Both the position numbers and the translations under genes were made by a program. The notes beneath the pieces are model-generated. The model saw only the letters and a program-made list of their open reading frames with translations. It did no database searches and was not told the origin of the DNA. Positions 57,391-64,000 of a DNA stretch of 64,000 nucleotides are shown piece by piece. This DNA comes from Kitasatospora sp. NBC_01246 (GTDB taxonomy: Bacteria > Actinomycetota > Actinomycetes > Streptomycetales > Streptomycetaceae), in contig NZ_CP108484.1 in assembly GCF_036226505.1 (NCBI RefSeq), positions 4,092,001-4,156,000 of the forward strand, read 5' to 3'. Position 1 is the stretch's first letter, and each line of letters starts with the position of its first letter.

Positions 57391-58557
57391 CTATGGCTCA
57401 GGACCCTGCGCGAACAGATCGTCCATGACGACGGCGCCGGTCTGGATCACTGGGCGGATCTGCTTCCGGTAGACCTCTTCGGTCACCGCAGTGCTGGAGT
57501 GGCCGACCAGCCGGGAGATCTCCTCCAGGGGTACGCCCTTGTCCGACAGTAGGGACACGAAGCTGTGCCGCAGCTCACGTGGCGTCCAGTCGGCGGCGGT
57601 GACGCCCTCGGCCTTGGCGATGGCGGTACGGAACGCCCGGCGGACGTGGGACGGGTCCAGCTCGGTGCCCACGGCAGAGTGGAAGACGAGGTTGTTCTCC
57701 TCCCACTTGTCGCCGGCCGCGAGGCGGTCCCAGCCCTGATCGACCCAGTGGTCCCAGAGCGCTTCGACGCACCGGGCCGGGAGCGCGAGCGTGCGGCGGG
57801 ACTTCTGAGTCTTGGTGTCGCCGCCGGCTCGGACCGAGCGCCACACGGCGATGTGCGGCGGGATCGGCGGGTTCGCGCCGGGCTGGCCCTTCAGGAACAC
57901 GTGGTCCCAGGTCAGTGCCCGCAGTTCCTCGGTGCGCGCTCCGGTGAGCAGGGACACGACGACGTAGGCGTACATCGAGGTCTTCTCCGCCGACTTCAGC
58001 ACGGCCTCGGCCTGAGCGAACGTCAGCGCCTTGGACGGCCGTCCGGGCTGGCCGGTGGGGACGGAGCACAGCTCCACGACGTTGCGCTTCACCTTGTCCC
58101 GGGCCATGGCGCGCTTGACAGCCCGGTTCAGGCAGGAGTGGAGGCCCTGCAAGGTGCGGGTGCTCAGGGTCTTGGCCTTGGTGGCCAACCAGCGGTCCAC
58201 ATCCTCGGCGCTGAGGTCCCGGAGCTTGCGGGCGCCGAGTGCCGGAATCACGTGGGTACGGCTCAGGATGGTGCAGGTATCCAGGGTCTTCTGATCCCGG
58301 CCGGCGAGGCCGTATGTCAGCCAGTCGTTGACCGCGTTCTCCACCGTGTAGTTGGTGGGCGCGATGGCGAGACCGTCCTCGTGGTCCCGAAGGACTTCCT
58401 TCAGCTTGTTCTTGGCCTCGGTCTTGGTCTTGCCGCTGCCGCGCTTCACGATGCGCTTGCCGCTCGGGTCGTAGCCGAGACTGGCCGTGGCAATCCAGCG
58501 CTGCCGCTTCTCGTCCCAGTGGAGACCGCCGTCCCCCCTGCTGCGACGGGTGGTCAC
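57391..58557 (-). CDS. int: AICE2 tyrosine recombinase (integrase)
   Basis: A 388-residue pSAM2/phage-type integrase. The AP2-like N-terminus (RWIATASLGYDPSGKRIVK), a core-binding domain (YTVENAVNDWLTYGLAG) and the catalytic domain with Arg in LLTGARTEELRALTW (near 207), Lys in KTQKSRRTLAL, HxxR in RELRHSFVSLL (near 331), His in RLVGHSSTAV and Tyr in TEEVYRKQI (near 362). It differs clearly from the AICE1 integrase and has no LacI insertion, yet ends beside the same tRNA 3' sequence. GTGA overlap with xis. Confidence 0.95.
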   Translation of the reverse strand: MTTRRSRGDGGLHWDEKRQRWIATASLGYDPSGKRIVKRGSGKTKTEAKNKLKEVLRDHEDGLAIAPTNYTVENAVNDWLTYGLAGRDQKTLDTCTILSRTHVIPALGARKLRDLSAEDVDRWLATKAKTLSTRTLQGLHSCLNRAVKRAMARDKVKRNVVELCSVPTGQPGRPSKALTFAQAEAVLKSAEKTSMYAYVVVSLLTGARTEELRALTWDHVFLKGQPGANPPIPPHIAVWRSVRAGGDTKTQKSRRTLALPARCVEALWDHWVDQGWDRLAAGDKWEENNLVFHSAVGTELDPSHVRRAFRTAIAKAEGVTAADWTPRELRHSFVSLLSDKGVPLEEISRLVGHSSTAVTEEVYRKQIRPVIQTGAVVMDDLFAQGPEP

Positions 58558-58805
58558 TGCTTCCCCCCTGCTTCGCGCTCCAGCAGCGCAACGTAGTCAG
58601 TGATGGCGGACGCCGGAATGCGGCGGGAACGGCCCTCGCAGACCGTGCGCAGGCGCCCCGTGCGGATCAGGTCGTAGATGACGGTTCGACTCATGCTCAA
58701 GACGTTCATGGCGTCGGCCACGCGGTAGAGAACCGGACCGGTGAATGCCTCACCCTCGGAGCGCCTGTGCGGACGACGGATCATGGTCATCGCTGCGTCA
58801 GCCAT
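58554..58805 (-). CDS. xis: AICE2 excisionase (Xis)
   Basis: An 83-residue MerR/Xis-type winged HTH: VLYRVADAMNVLSMSRTVIY, then LIRTGRLRTVCEGRSRRIPA. Overlaps int (4 nt) downstream and the initiator gene stop (8 nt) upstream. This rep-xis-int order is that of pSAM2. Confidence 0.92.
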   Translation of the reverse strand: MADAAMTMIRRPHRRSEGEAFTGPVLYRVADAMNVLSMSRTVIYDLIRTGRLRTVCEGRSRRIPASAITDYVALLEREAGGKQ

Positions 58806-60138
58806 GTGTCGGTTCTCCTTCCGTTCCAGCTGCGGGTTGTAGTGCGGCGGTGAGCCAGGTCTCGCCGGGGGTGAGGCCGGTGCCGGCGAAGGCCCAGTGG
58901 GCGAGGACGAGGGTGGTCTCCTCGGTGGGCGGGGTGTCGGGGCCGTGGATCTGTTCGAGGGTCTGGGCGCGGCGCCAGGCGGCGCGGGCGGTGCGGAGTG
59001 CGCCGAGGGTGGTGGAGTACTTGCGGGTCTTGGTGGAGAAGTGGCCCCGGAAGCCGAGCATGTGGGCCCAGGCGCGGAGGCGGAGTTCTGCCAGTTCGGG
59101 GTCGGCACCGAGGTCCCAGCAGGTGCGGATGAGCCGGCGGGCGTGGTCGGGGATGTCGAGGTGGCCGATCTCGGCAAGGAACCGCACGGGGCGGTCGAGA
59201 GAGCCGGTGGCGGTCTCGGCGCCCTTGGTCGCGTACTTGGCGATGTAGGCGGCGACGGCCCGTTCGGTGATCTGGACCGGGCCGGTGAAGTCGGCGCTGC
59301 GGATGGTGCGGATGTCGAGCTGGGTGCCGAAGGCGAAGCGGTGCTCCCGGCTGCTGAGGAGCGGGCCGGGGATTTCGGTGCGGCGGGCGGCGGCGCGGAT
59401 CGCGTCGGTGAGCAGTTCGGCCGACGCCCAGGACGGCGGGAGGGTGTCGCCGCCCTCGGGGCCGTCCAGGCGGATCACGGCGTGGAAGTGGATTGCACCG
59501 CGCTTCTGGTACTCGGCGACCTTGCCGAAGGAGATCCGGGCGAAGTCCTTGAACTCCCGCTGTGTCAGTCCGGCGCGCTTGGCAACTTCGCGGCGCAGGT
59601 GGATGGAGAAGCGGGCCCAGATCTTCCCGGCATGGGCGTTCCAGAGAACCGCGGCTTCGTAGTCGTAGGTGTCGGGGTTGATGGGCGAGCCGAGGGCCGG
59701 GGCATCGGCGGGGTGGGTGGTGCCGCAGCGGCAGGGGCCGGCGGTGGGACGGTTGTGGACGGGGCCGAAGCTGGGGGCGGTGAAGGTGGCGAAGACCCGG
59801 GGGTGCGTGGCGACGGCTTCCGGGGTGCCCTTGCCGCCGATGAGCCCGGCGGTTATCAGGTGGTAGGTGTCGCGGCGGTAGGTCTCTGCGCAGGACGGGC
59901 AGCGGGTGACGCGCCGGTTGCCGCAGCGGAGCAGGAGGTTGCCCGCGGGCAGTTCGGCGGACTCCAGGTGGTGCAGGACCTGGCCGGTGCTTTCGTTGAT
60001 CTCGGTGCGCCAACCGTCGAGGCGGATGGGAGTGGTGCAGCCGGCGAGGCCGGAGAGCTGTCGCATGAGGGCGGGCATGGTGCCGAGTTGGGCGATGGCG
60101 AGCAGGTCCGCGGCCGGGGGCGCGGTAGTGGTGGGCAT
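58798..60138 (-). CDS. repSA: AICE2 RepSA-type rolling-circle replication initiator
   Basis: A 446-residue HUH initiator of the pSAM2 RepSA family. A zinc-binding N-terminal part (TRCPSCAETYRRDTYHL, then CRCGTTHPADAP), HUH motif GAIHFHAVIRLD (near 218) and a catalytic-type Tyr in AAYIAKYATKGAE (near 296). It would nick the double-strand origin to start rolling-circle replication after excision. ATG at 60138 overlaps the methyltransferase stop by one base. Confidence 0.92.
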   Translation of the reverse strand: MPTTTAPPAADLLAIAQLGTMPALMRQLSGLAGCTTPIRLDGWRTEINESTGQVLHHLESAELPAGNLLLRCGNRRVTRCPSCAETYRRDTYHLITAGLIGGKGTPEAVATHPRVFATFTAPSFGPVHNRPTAGPCRCGTTHPADAPALGSPINPDTYDYEAAVLWNAHAGKIWARFSIHLRREVAKRAGLTQREFKDFARISFGKVAEYQKRGAIHFHAVIRLDGPEGGDTLPPSWASAELLTDAIRAAARRTEIPGPLLSSREHRFAFGTQLDIRTIRSADFTGPVQITERAVAAYIAKYATKGAETATGSLDRPVRFLAEIGHLDIPDHARRLIRTCWDLGADPELAELRLRAWAHMLGFRGHFSTKTRKYSTTLGALRTARAAWRRAQTLEQIHGPDTPPTEETTLVLAHWAFAGTGLTPGETWLTAALQPAAGTEGEPTHG

Positions 60139-60803
60139 CAGGCGGCCACCACCGTGCGGCCGGCGAGGTAAGCGGCGGCGATGTGGGCGGTGTAGGCCGG
60201 GGGGATCGCTTCGCGCAGGCCATCACGGCTAGCCCAGGGCATGCCCATCACGTCACGGGCAAGGGGGACGTTCGAGAAGTTGCCGACGATGTGCATGAAC
60301 TCCCCGTCGCCAACGGGGCGGCCCATCTTGGCGTTGGGTGCGAGGTGGCGTGGGTGATGGCGGGCGGGGACAGCGAACGAGGTCTCGAAGAGACGGTGCC
60401 GGTAGGTGCGCAGGCCGAACATGGATCCGCACAGCTCCACCGGGCTGAGAAGCGGGGCGCCGGGGACGTTCTCGATCACGTAGGGACGGCCAAGGGCAGT
60501 CAGCAGCTCACGCAGCGGGGCGACGAGGTCGGGGTGCTGGTTTCCCCGGATCTTCTGGGCGTTGGTGTAGCGCTGGCAGGGTGGGGAGGCGTGGACCAGG
60601 TCGAATCCGGCGCCGTACTCGGCGAGGTAGGCCAGGGCGTCGCCCTGGTGGAAGGCGAAGGGGTAGCGGGGCTGCGGGGCGAGGTCGACGCCGGTGACGT
60701 CGAACCCGGCGAGGTGGTAGCCCATGGCGGCGCCGCCCTGGCAGCAGAAGAGGTCCAGGACGCGCAAGCCGTTCGCGGGGCGGGCGGGAAGCTGGGAGAA
60801 CAC
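60138..60803 (-). CDS. AICE2 C5-cytosine-methyltransferase-like protein
   Basis: 221 residues. Motif I is LRVLDLFCCQGGAAMGYHLA, motif IV VHASPPCQRYT, motif VI VIENVPGA, then LRTYRHRLFETS and REAIPPAYTAHIA. It is closely related to the AICE1 enzyme at 43985-44710 (KMGRPVxDGEFMHxVGNFSN is nearly the same in both). The short recognition region is shared too. The GTG at 60803 has GGAGG 7 nt upstream. Confidence 0.87.
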   Translation of the reverse strand: MFSQLPARPANGLRVLDLFCCQGGAAMGYHLAGFDVTGVDLAPQPRYPFAFHQGDALAYLAEYGAGFDLVHASPPCQRYTNAQKIRGNQHPDLVAPLRELLTALGRPYVIENVPGAPLLSPVELCGSMFGLRTYRHRLFETSFAVPARHHPRHLAPNAKMGRPVGDGEFMHIVGNFSNVPLARDVMGMPWASRDGLREAIPPAYTAHIAAAYLAGRTVVAA

Positions 60804-60820
60804 GGGGACACCTCCGGTGG

Positions 60821-60854
60821 AGCCCCGGAACCAGCAGGCGGCGGTTCCGGGGCT
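60821..60854. terminator. intergenic hairpin
   Basis: AGCCCCGGAACC pairs with GGTTCCGGGGCT over 12 bp around a 10-nt loop, just after the stop of the 55-residue gene (minus strand) and before the methyltransferase start. Confidence 0.55.
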
Positions 60855-60860
60855 GGGCTG

Positions 60861-61028
60861 TCAGGACGGCTTGACCAACTTGGAGTGCTTCTCGATCCAC
60901 TCCTCGGCGCACACCTTGTGGACGGGCTTGCCGAGGTCCGAGCGGAGGTTGGTGGGCTTGTCGCAGATGCCGCAGGGGGCGGGCTTCTTGGCCCAGTGGC
61001 GGGAGTGGCGCCAGTCGAGGGGAGCCAT
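60861..61028 (-). CDS. AICE2 55-residue zinc-binding-type protein
   Basis: Basic N-terminus (MAPLDWRHSRHWAKKPAP), then C-x2-C (CGICDKPTNLRSD) and a later Cys in HKVCAEEWIEKH, compatible with a small zinc fold. It follows the 61-residue gene by one base. Unknown role. Confidence 0.65.
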   Translation of the reverse strand: MAPLDWRHSRHWAKKPAPCGICDKPTNLRSDLGKPVHKVCAEEWIEKHSKLVKPS

Positions 61029-61029
61029 G

Positions 61030-61215
61030 TCAGACGGCCTGCACGGCGCTGGCCAGCGGGCGGGTGGCGGTGCCGGTGCCGTGGCAGGTGCGGCAGTTGA
61101 CCCGGACGGTGGCGCGGGAACCGTCACGCAGACGCAGACCGGTGGCGATGGCCACGGCGGCGAAGCCGGAGCAGTCGGGGCAGATCCGGGGCTGGGCGTG
61201 GCTGTGCTGGGGCAT
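61030..61215 (-). CDS. AICE2 61-residue double-CxxC protein
   Basis: Two CxxC pairs (ICPDCSGF and NCRTCHGTGTA), the second resembling a DnaJ-type CxxCxGxG repeat. GGAG lies 9 nt before the ATG at 61215. Likely a nucleic-acid- or protein-binding zinc ribbon, as in other small ICE genes. Confidence 0.7.
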   Translation of the reverse strand: MPQHSHAQPRICPDCSGFAAVAIATGLRLRDGSRATVRVNCRTCHGTGTATRPLASAVQAV

Positions 61216-61252
61216 GATGAAGGTCTCCTTCGTGGGCTTCGGTTCGGGGAGG

Positions 61253-61310
61253 GGTTGCGGTCTCCGGGGCGGCGGGATGCTTGGCGGTGTCGAGCCGCCC
61301 CGGAGACCGG
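61253..61310 (-). repeat. structured intergenic element, copy A
   Basis: 15-bp perfect stem (61259-61273 with 61294-61308, minus-strand 5' arm GGTCTCCGGGGCGGC) enclosing a 20-nt loop. A 29-bp run of it (61264-61292) is identical to copy B at 61963-61991. It lies right after the GGDEF gene stop on the transcribed strand. Confidence 0.7.
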
Positions 61311-61315
61311 TCTTG

Positions 61316-61870
61316 CTAGCGGCGGCGGGAGGTCCGGCCGTCGGGCTTGTGGGAGTACATGTCGCGGTCGGCGGCGGCGAGCGCGTCCGTGAGCGAGGGC
61401 ACCGGCAGTTCTGCGAGATGACAGTGGCCGATGGAGGCGCCCACCGGGGGCAGGCCGTCGAGGTGCGACACCGGCTTTAGGAGAGCCGTGCTCAGGGCTT
61501 CCAGGCGCTCGGCGGTGGCGTCCAGGACGACGGCGGCGAATTCGTCTCCGCCGAGGCGGGCGGCGAGGCCTTGGGACCCGCACCAAGCGGAGATCCGGGC
61601 GGCGGTGGCCGCGAGGACGGTGTCGCCGGCGGCGTGGCCGTGGGTGTCGTTGACAGCCTTGAAGTCGTCCAGGTCGATGAGCAGGACCGTGGTGCGGGCC
61701 GGGTGGGAGCGGATCAGGTGCTCGGCGCGGATGGTGAAGCCGTCGCGGGTGTGCAGGCCGGTGAGCGGGTCGCGGCGGGCGATGGCGAGGCGGCGGTAGA
61801 GCCAGGTGCTGTGGGTGCTCCAGCCGACCAGGGGGACGCCGGCGGCGGCGAGGATCGGGGCGAGGTCCAT
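61316..61870 (-). CDS. AICE2 GGDEF-domain protein (probable diguanylate cyclase)
   Basis: 184 residues: a short hydrophobic N-terminus (DLAPILAAAGVPLVGW), then a GGDEF domain with RDPLTGLHTRDGF, LLIDLDDFKAVNDTHGH (metal-binding Asp) and an intact ARLGGDEFAAV. No upstream RxxD inhibitory site and no sensor domain, so it would make c-di-GMP without obvious input or feedback. In streptomycetes c-di-GMP acts through BldD to hold back sporulation. ATG at 61870 with GGAAGG upstream. Confidence 0.9.
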   Translation of the reverse strand: MDLAPILAAAGVPLVGWSTHSTWLYRRLAIARRDPLTGLHTRDGFTIRAEHLIRSHPARTTVLLIDLDDFKAVNDTHGHAAGDTVLAATAARISAWCGSQGLAARLGGDEFAAVVLDATAERLEALSTALLKPVSHLDGLPPVGASIGHCHLAELPVPSLTDALAAADRDMYSHKPDGRTSRRR

Positions 61871-61905
61871 CGTGCGAGTCCTTCCGGGCGATTCCGGGCA
61901 CCGGG

Positions 61906-61936
61906 GTGACTGACGGGTTCAAGTCCCGTCACTCAC
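61906..61936. other. tRNA T-arm-like hairpin
   Basis: A 12-bp stem with one mismatch closing the loop TTCAAGT; the inner part ACGGG-TTCAAGT-CCCGT is a perfect tRNA T arm and is followed by an acceptor-like strand. No D or anticodon arm is present upstream. It sits in the leader of the GGDEF gene. Confidence 0.45.
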
Positions 61937-61952
61937 TCCGAGTGCGGTGAGG

Positions 61953-62009
61953 GTTGCGGGCCCCGGGGCGGCGGGATGCTTGGCGGTGTCGGGCCACCCC
62001 GGGGACCGG
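61953..62009 (-). repeat. structured intergenic element, copy B
   Basis: Same architecture as copy A, directly after the stop at 62010. One stem pair changes from T-A in copy A to C-G here, and one C-G becomes a wobble pair, while the loop is unchanged. Confidence 0.65.
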
Positions 62010-62564
62010 TCAGAGACCGAGGGAGAGTGCGCGGGCCGAGGCTCGGTCGAGCAGCTGGTGAATGTCGGCCTGGCGGGTGGCGGGGCGGTCGTTGTACTCG
62101 TCCGGGGAGCGCACGGGGCGGCCGGTGGAGTGCAGGACCTCCATGAGCTGGACCCGCGCGGTCTGGACGGTCAGCGGAGTGCCGTACCCGTGGGCGAGGA
62201 CGGCAGCCTGAGCGCCGAGGAGGCAGACCCGGCCGGCGGTGTCCCACATGGCTCCCTGGAGCCAGCCGAAGGTGCTGATGTAGCGGGACGCGAGCCGCAG
62301 GTGATCGGCGGCGGTCACCGGAACCGGGCGGGCCGGGCGGTGAGCGAGGCGGTCGAGCAGCGTCGGGCGGGGCAGCGGGTGACCGGCGTTCCAGAGCTGC
62401 ACCGTGGAGCCGAGCGGCGAGAGGTACGGGACCGGGACACGTGCCGGGGCGGGCAGGGAGGCGAGGTATGCCTCGATCTCCGCGACCAGGCCGGAGGCGT
62501 CCGGGGTGAGGACGAGCGGCGGAGGGAAGCCGAGCGCGGTGACGGTCGTCATGGCGGGGCTCAC
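62010..62564 (-). CDS. AICE2 DUF6197-like protein
   Basis: 184 residues. The segment TFGWLQGAMWDTAGRVCLLGA recalls DUF6197 proteins seen in streptomycete plasmids; the assignment is from memory. A soluble protein of unknown role with a DEYNDRPATRQADIHQLLDR C-terminus. The GTG at 62564 overlaps the upstream stop (GTGA); an ATG four codons later (MTTVTALG) is an equally good start. Confidence 0.65.
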   Translation of the reverse strand: MSPAMTTVTALGFPPPLVLTPDASGLVAEIEAYLASLPAPARVPVPYLSPLGSTVQLWNAGHPLPRPTLLDRLAHRPARPVPVTAADHLRLASRYISTFGWLQGAMWDTAGRVCLLGAQAAVLAHGYGTPLTVQTARVQLMEVLHSTGRPVRSPDEYNDRPATRQADIHQLLDRASARALSLGL

Positions 62565-62749
62565 TTGGGGTTGACGGCGGTGACGCCGGTGCGGGTGGTC
62601 TCCTCGATGACCGGGGCGAGGAAGGTCCCGGCGAGGTAGAAGCCGAAGAGGGCGATCAGGGCGGCGACCCAGAGGCGGATGCCGAGGAGCTTGATGGCGG
62701 TCCAGACGCCGGCGCCGAGGACGACGACCAGGGGCAGGGTGACGTTCAT
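62561..62749 (-). CDS. AICE2 62-residue membrane protein
   Basis: Two hydrophobic segments (LPLVVVLGAGVWTAIKLLG and LWVAALIALFGFYLAGTFLA) and a polar tail ending TAVNPK. ATG at 62749 with AGGAG about 6 nt upstream. Spd-like small membrane gene; no specific function. Confidence 0.7.
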   Translation of the reverse strand: MNVTLPLVVVLGAGVWTAIKLLGIRLWVAALIALFGFYLAGTFLAPVIEETTRTGVTAVNPK

Positions 62750-63678
62750 GGGTTCGGTCTCCTGTCAGCGGACGGTGCAGCGGTGGGTACGGGCGGCGAT
62801 CTCGGCGGCCGGGCGGGAGTCGTAGTCGGCGGAGAAGCCGCAGCGCGGGGCGGTGCAGACGGCGGTGTGCTTCTCACGGCCGCGGCCGTCGTAGTAGGTG
62901 GCGACCTGCACGGGGCCGATACGGATGCTGTTGCGCGGGCGGATCGGGCGGGGCATGGCGGGACCTCCGGTCGGACGAGCTGGGCGGTGATGGCCGCGGC
63001 GAGTTCGGGCGGGACACCGAGCCGGGCACGAAGGGTGTCGGGGTCGATCGGCGTGCCGGTGCGGGCCTGGTGATCGTCGGCGACCTTGCGGGCGTGGTCG
63101 ACCAGGGCGGCCGGGACCGAGACGGCCGCGACCGGGGTGGACAGAGGCGGCATGGGCGGGTTCGGCGGGGGTGGAGCAGGAGGCAGGGCCGGCGTGGTTT
63201 CGGGGGCTTCGACGGCCTCCGGCCCGGGCCCGATGGTCGGGGCGACCGACGGTGCAGCCGGCTCCGGCTCGTAGACCGGCGGTTCGGGCGCGGGATCGGG
63301 GCGATTGCCGGTGGTGGCGTGGGCCAGCAGCGTGCCGCCGAAGAAGGCGAGGGCGGGCCAGCCGGCGACGAGGATGCGGAGCCAGGCCGGAACGGCGCCC
63401 AGGTCGAGGAGCCCGGCGGTGGCCACGTTGGCGCCGAGGGAGGCCGCCAGGGCGATGGCGAACCAGGTCCAGGCGGCTGGAGCCGGGGTGCCGGCGGCGC
63501 GCAGGGTCCGCATACGGTGCCAGGCGGCGACGAGGAGAAGGTCGACGGAGACCGGGTAGGCCCAGGCCTTCCAACCGTTCTGTCCGGCCGCGGCGGCGAG
63601 GTCGTGGAGGTGGGCGAAGGACAGGGCGCCGGCGATGGCGGCTTGCACGAGTACGGCGTCCGGGCGGGGAAGGCGCAT
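62746..63678 (-). CDS. AICE2 DUF2637 membrane protein with unusual C-terminal overlap
   Basis: 310 residues in the open frame. The DUF2637 part (about 1-125) has four hydrophobic segments (AVLVQAAIAGALSFAHLHDL at the start) followed by a Pro/Glu linker and a helical domain (DPDTLRARLGVPPELAAAIT). The frame has no stop near residue 240, where relatives usually end, and runs on for about 70 Ser/Pro/Thr/Ala-rich residues overlapping the whole next gene. Either a stop codon was lost or a small frameshift occurred. ATG at 63678. Confidence 0.75.
   Translation of the reverse strand: MRLPRPDAVLVQAAIAGALSFAHLHDLAAAAGQNGWKAWAYPVSVDLLLVAAWHRMRTLRAAGTPAPAAWTWFAIALAASLGANVATAGLLDLGAVPAWLRILVAGWPALAFFGGTLLAHATTGNRPDPAPEPPVYEPEPAAPSVAPTIGPGPEAVEAPETTPALPPAPPPPNPPMPPLSTPVAAVSVPAALVDHARKVADDHQARTGTPIDPDTLRARLGVPPELAAAITAQLVRPEVPPCPARSARATASVSAPCRSPPTTTAAAVRSTPPSAPPRAAASPPTTTPARPPRSPPVPTAAPSADRRPNP
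62765..62956 (-). CDS. AICE2 mobile element transfer protein (63 aa)
   Basis: RIGPVQVATYYDGRGREKHT, then CTAPRCGFSADYDSR and a final RTHRC, match the short mobile element transfer proteins I remember from streptomycete ICEs, with a C-x4-C...H/C metal-binding pattern. GGAGG lies 7 nt upstream of the ATG at 62956. Entirely inside the open end of the DUF2637 frame, on the same strand in another frame. Confidence 0.8.
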   Translation of the reverse strand: MPRPIRPRNSIRIGPVQVATYYDGRGREKHTAVCTAPRCGFSADYDSRPAAEIAARTHRCTVR

Positions 63679-63754
63679 CAGTCGGTCCTCCTTCCTGGGG
63701 TAGGGCCGGAACCGGGTGGGTCGGGGGTTCTCCCCGGCCCCGGCGGTCGGGTGG

Positions 63755-63928
63755 CTACTCGGCGGCCGCGCCGGTACCGAGGCAGGTGGGGCAGAGAACT
63801 TCGACCTCTCCGGCCGGGCGGGACCTCTTGCCCCGACCGACGGTGTGGGTTTCGCGCACCCAGCCCTCACCGGCGCAACCGGGGCACTTGGGTCGGGCGG
63901 GCACTCGGCGCTTGCGGGTAGTGGGCAC
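63755..63928 (-). CDS. AICE2 57-residue double-CxxC zinc protein
   Basis: GTG at 63928 with AAGGA 6 nt upstream, TAG at 63755. A basic N-terminus (TTRKRRVPARPK), then CPGCAGEGW and CPTCLGTG, two DnaJ-like CxxCxG repeats. Similar in plan to the 61-residue protein at 61030-61215. Probably nucleic-acid binding. Confidence 0.7.
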   Translation of the reverse strand: MPTTRKRRVPARPKCPGCAGEGWVRETHTVGRGKRSRPAGEVEVLCPTCLGTGAAAE

Positions 63929-63951
63929 AGGCCGTCCTTCGGTGTCGGTGA

Positions 63952-64000
63952 TCAGATGGGTCGGCCGTCGCAGGTGCGGTAGTCACCGTCCGGCGCCCGG
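63952..64000 (-). CDS. 3' end of an AICE2 gene cut by the window
   Basis: An open frame enters from the right edge and ends APDGDYRTCDGRPI-stop at 63952, 23 nt before the next start. Only about 15 residues are visible; identity unknown. Confidence 0.4.
   Translation of the reverse strand, partial: RAPDGDYRTCDGRPI

Larger units (their letters stand above)
57272..64000. mobile_element. AICE2, second integrative and conjugative element (right end outside window)
   Basis: Starts at the junction att site and continues past the window: integrase, Xis, RepSA-type initiator, methyltransferase, small zinc proteins, GGDEF protein and a DUF2637/transfer-protein pair, all leftward. The layout is that of pSAM2-like AICEs. 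FtsK-type transfer genes and attR should lie further right. Confidence 0.88.

Noticed and set aside
61906..61955. complete tRNA gene near the GGDEF gene
   Set aside because: A T arm is visible, but no anticodon or D arm can be folded upstream.

Overview
The window is high-GC actinobacterial DNA from the Streptomycetaceae (Streptomyces or Kitasatospora). Supporting signs are the codon bias, the abundant GTG and TTG starts, 4-nt ATGA/GTGA overlaps, a wblA gene, a 224-residue Crp, and a gene order (septum-site protein, acs, nhaA, MarP-like protease, CoA pyrophosphatase, nth, crp, two ArsA-like ATPases, wblA, class A PBP) that I recall, without having run a comparison, from the SCO3557-SCO3580 region of S. 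coelicolor.

Positions 1-38.8 kb are chromosomal core. On the left, a Tad-type secretion cluster runs off the window edge (TadB, small peptide, TadA/CpaF, Ssd/CpaE). Next come a HAD phosphatase, a Fic-like protein with a degenerate motif, a CooC/ParA-type ATPase, a SulP-STAS-carbonic anhydrase fusion, acetyl-CoA synthetase, a beta-lactamase-like hydrolase, NhaA, a holin-like membrane protein, an alpha/beta hydrolase without the usual nucleophile, a membrane hydrolase, MarP-like protease, CoA Nudix, endonuclease III, an MFS exporter, a KAS III/TetR divergent pair, a PEP-mutase-family enzyme, Crp, MBL and Nudix hydrolases, RidA, a DUF4177 protein, two ArsA-like ATPases, WblA, a penicillin-binding protein, YqeY, a CGNR regulator and a metallophosphoesterase.

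A tRNA-Pro(CGG) gene at 38882-38955 is the insertion site of two tandem actinomycete integrative and conjugative elements (AICEs). A 49-bp copy of the tRNA 3' end recurs at 57272-57320. AICE1 (38914-57320, about 18.4 kb) has a tyrosine recombinase carrying a LacI-type HTH insertion, an excisionase, a primase-polymerase/DUF3631 replication pair, a C5-methyltransferase-like protein, small membrane and zinc proteins, a TraB/FtsK-type DNA pump, a transfer operon with DUF2637, RRQRL and WhiB-like proteins, and a leader peptide with two strong hairpins in front of that operon. At its right end sits a lower-GC cargo module: an HTH-plus-sensor protein coupled to a PP2C-like phosphatase, a ScoMcrA-like HNH (type IV) nuclease and a NaeI-like type II restriction enzyme.

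AICE2 (57272 to beyond 64000) has a different integrase, its own Xis, a RepSA-type rolling-circle initiator, a related C5-methyltransferase, a GGDEF protein, zinc-ribbon proteins, a duplicated structured intergenic element and the beginning of a DUF2637/transfer cluster. Its right end is outside the window.

The least explained items are the HTH-sensor/PP2C pair, the leader peptide with hairpins, the 12-copy GTAGCGG array, the palindrome cluster at the 3' end of traB, the 13-cysteine peptide, and the repeated RNA-like structure in AICE2. Family names come from sequence motifs and memory; no database search was run.
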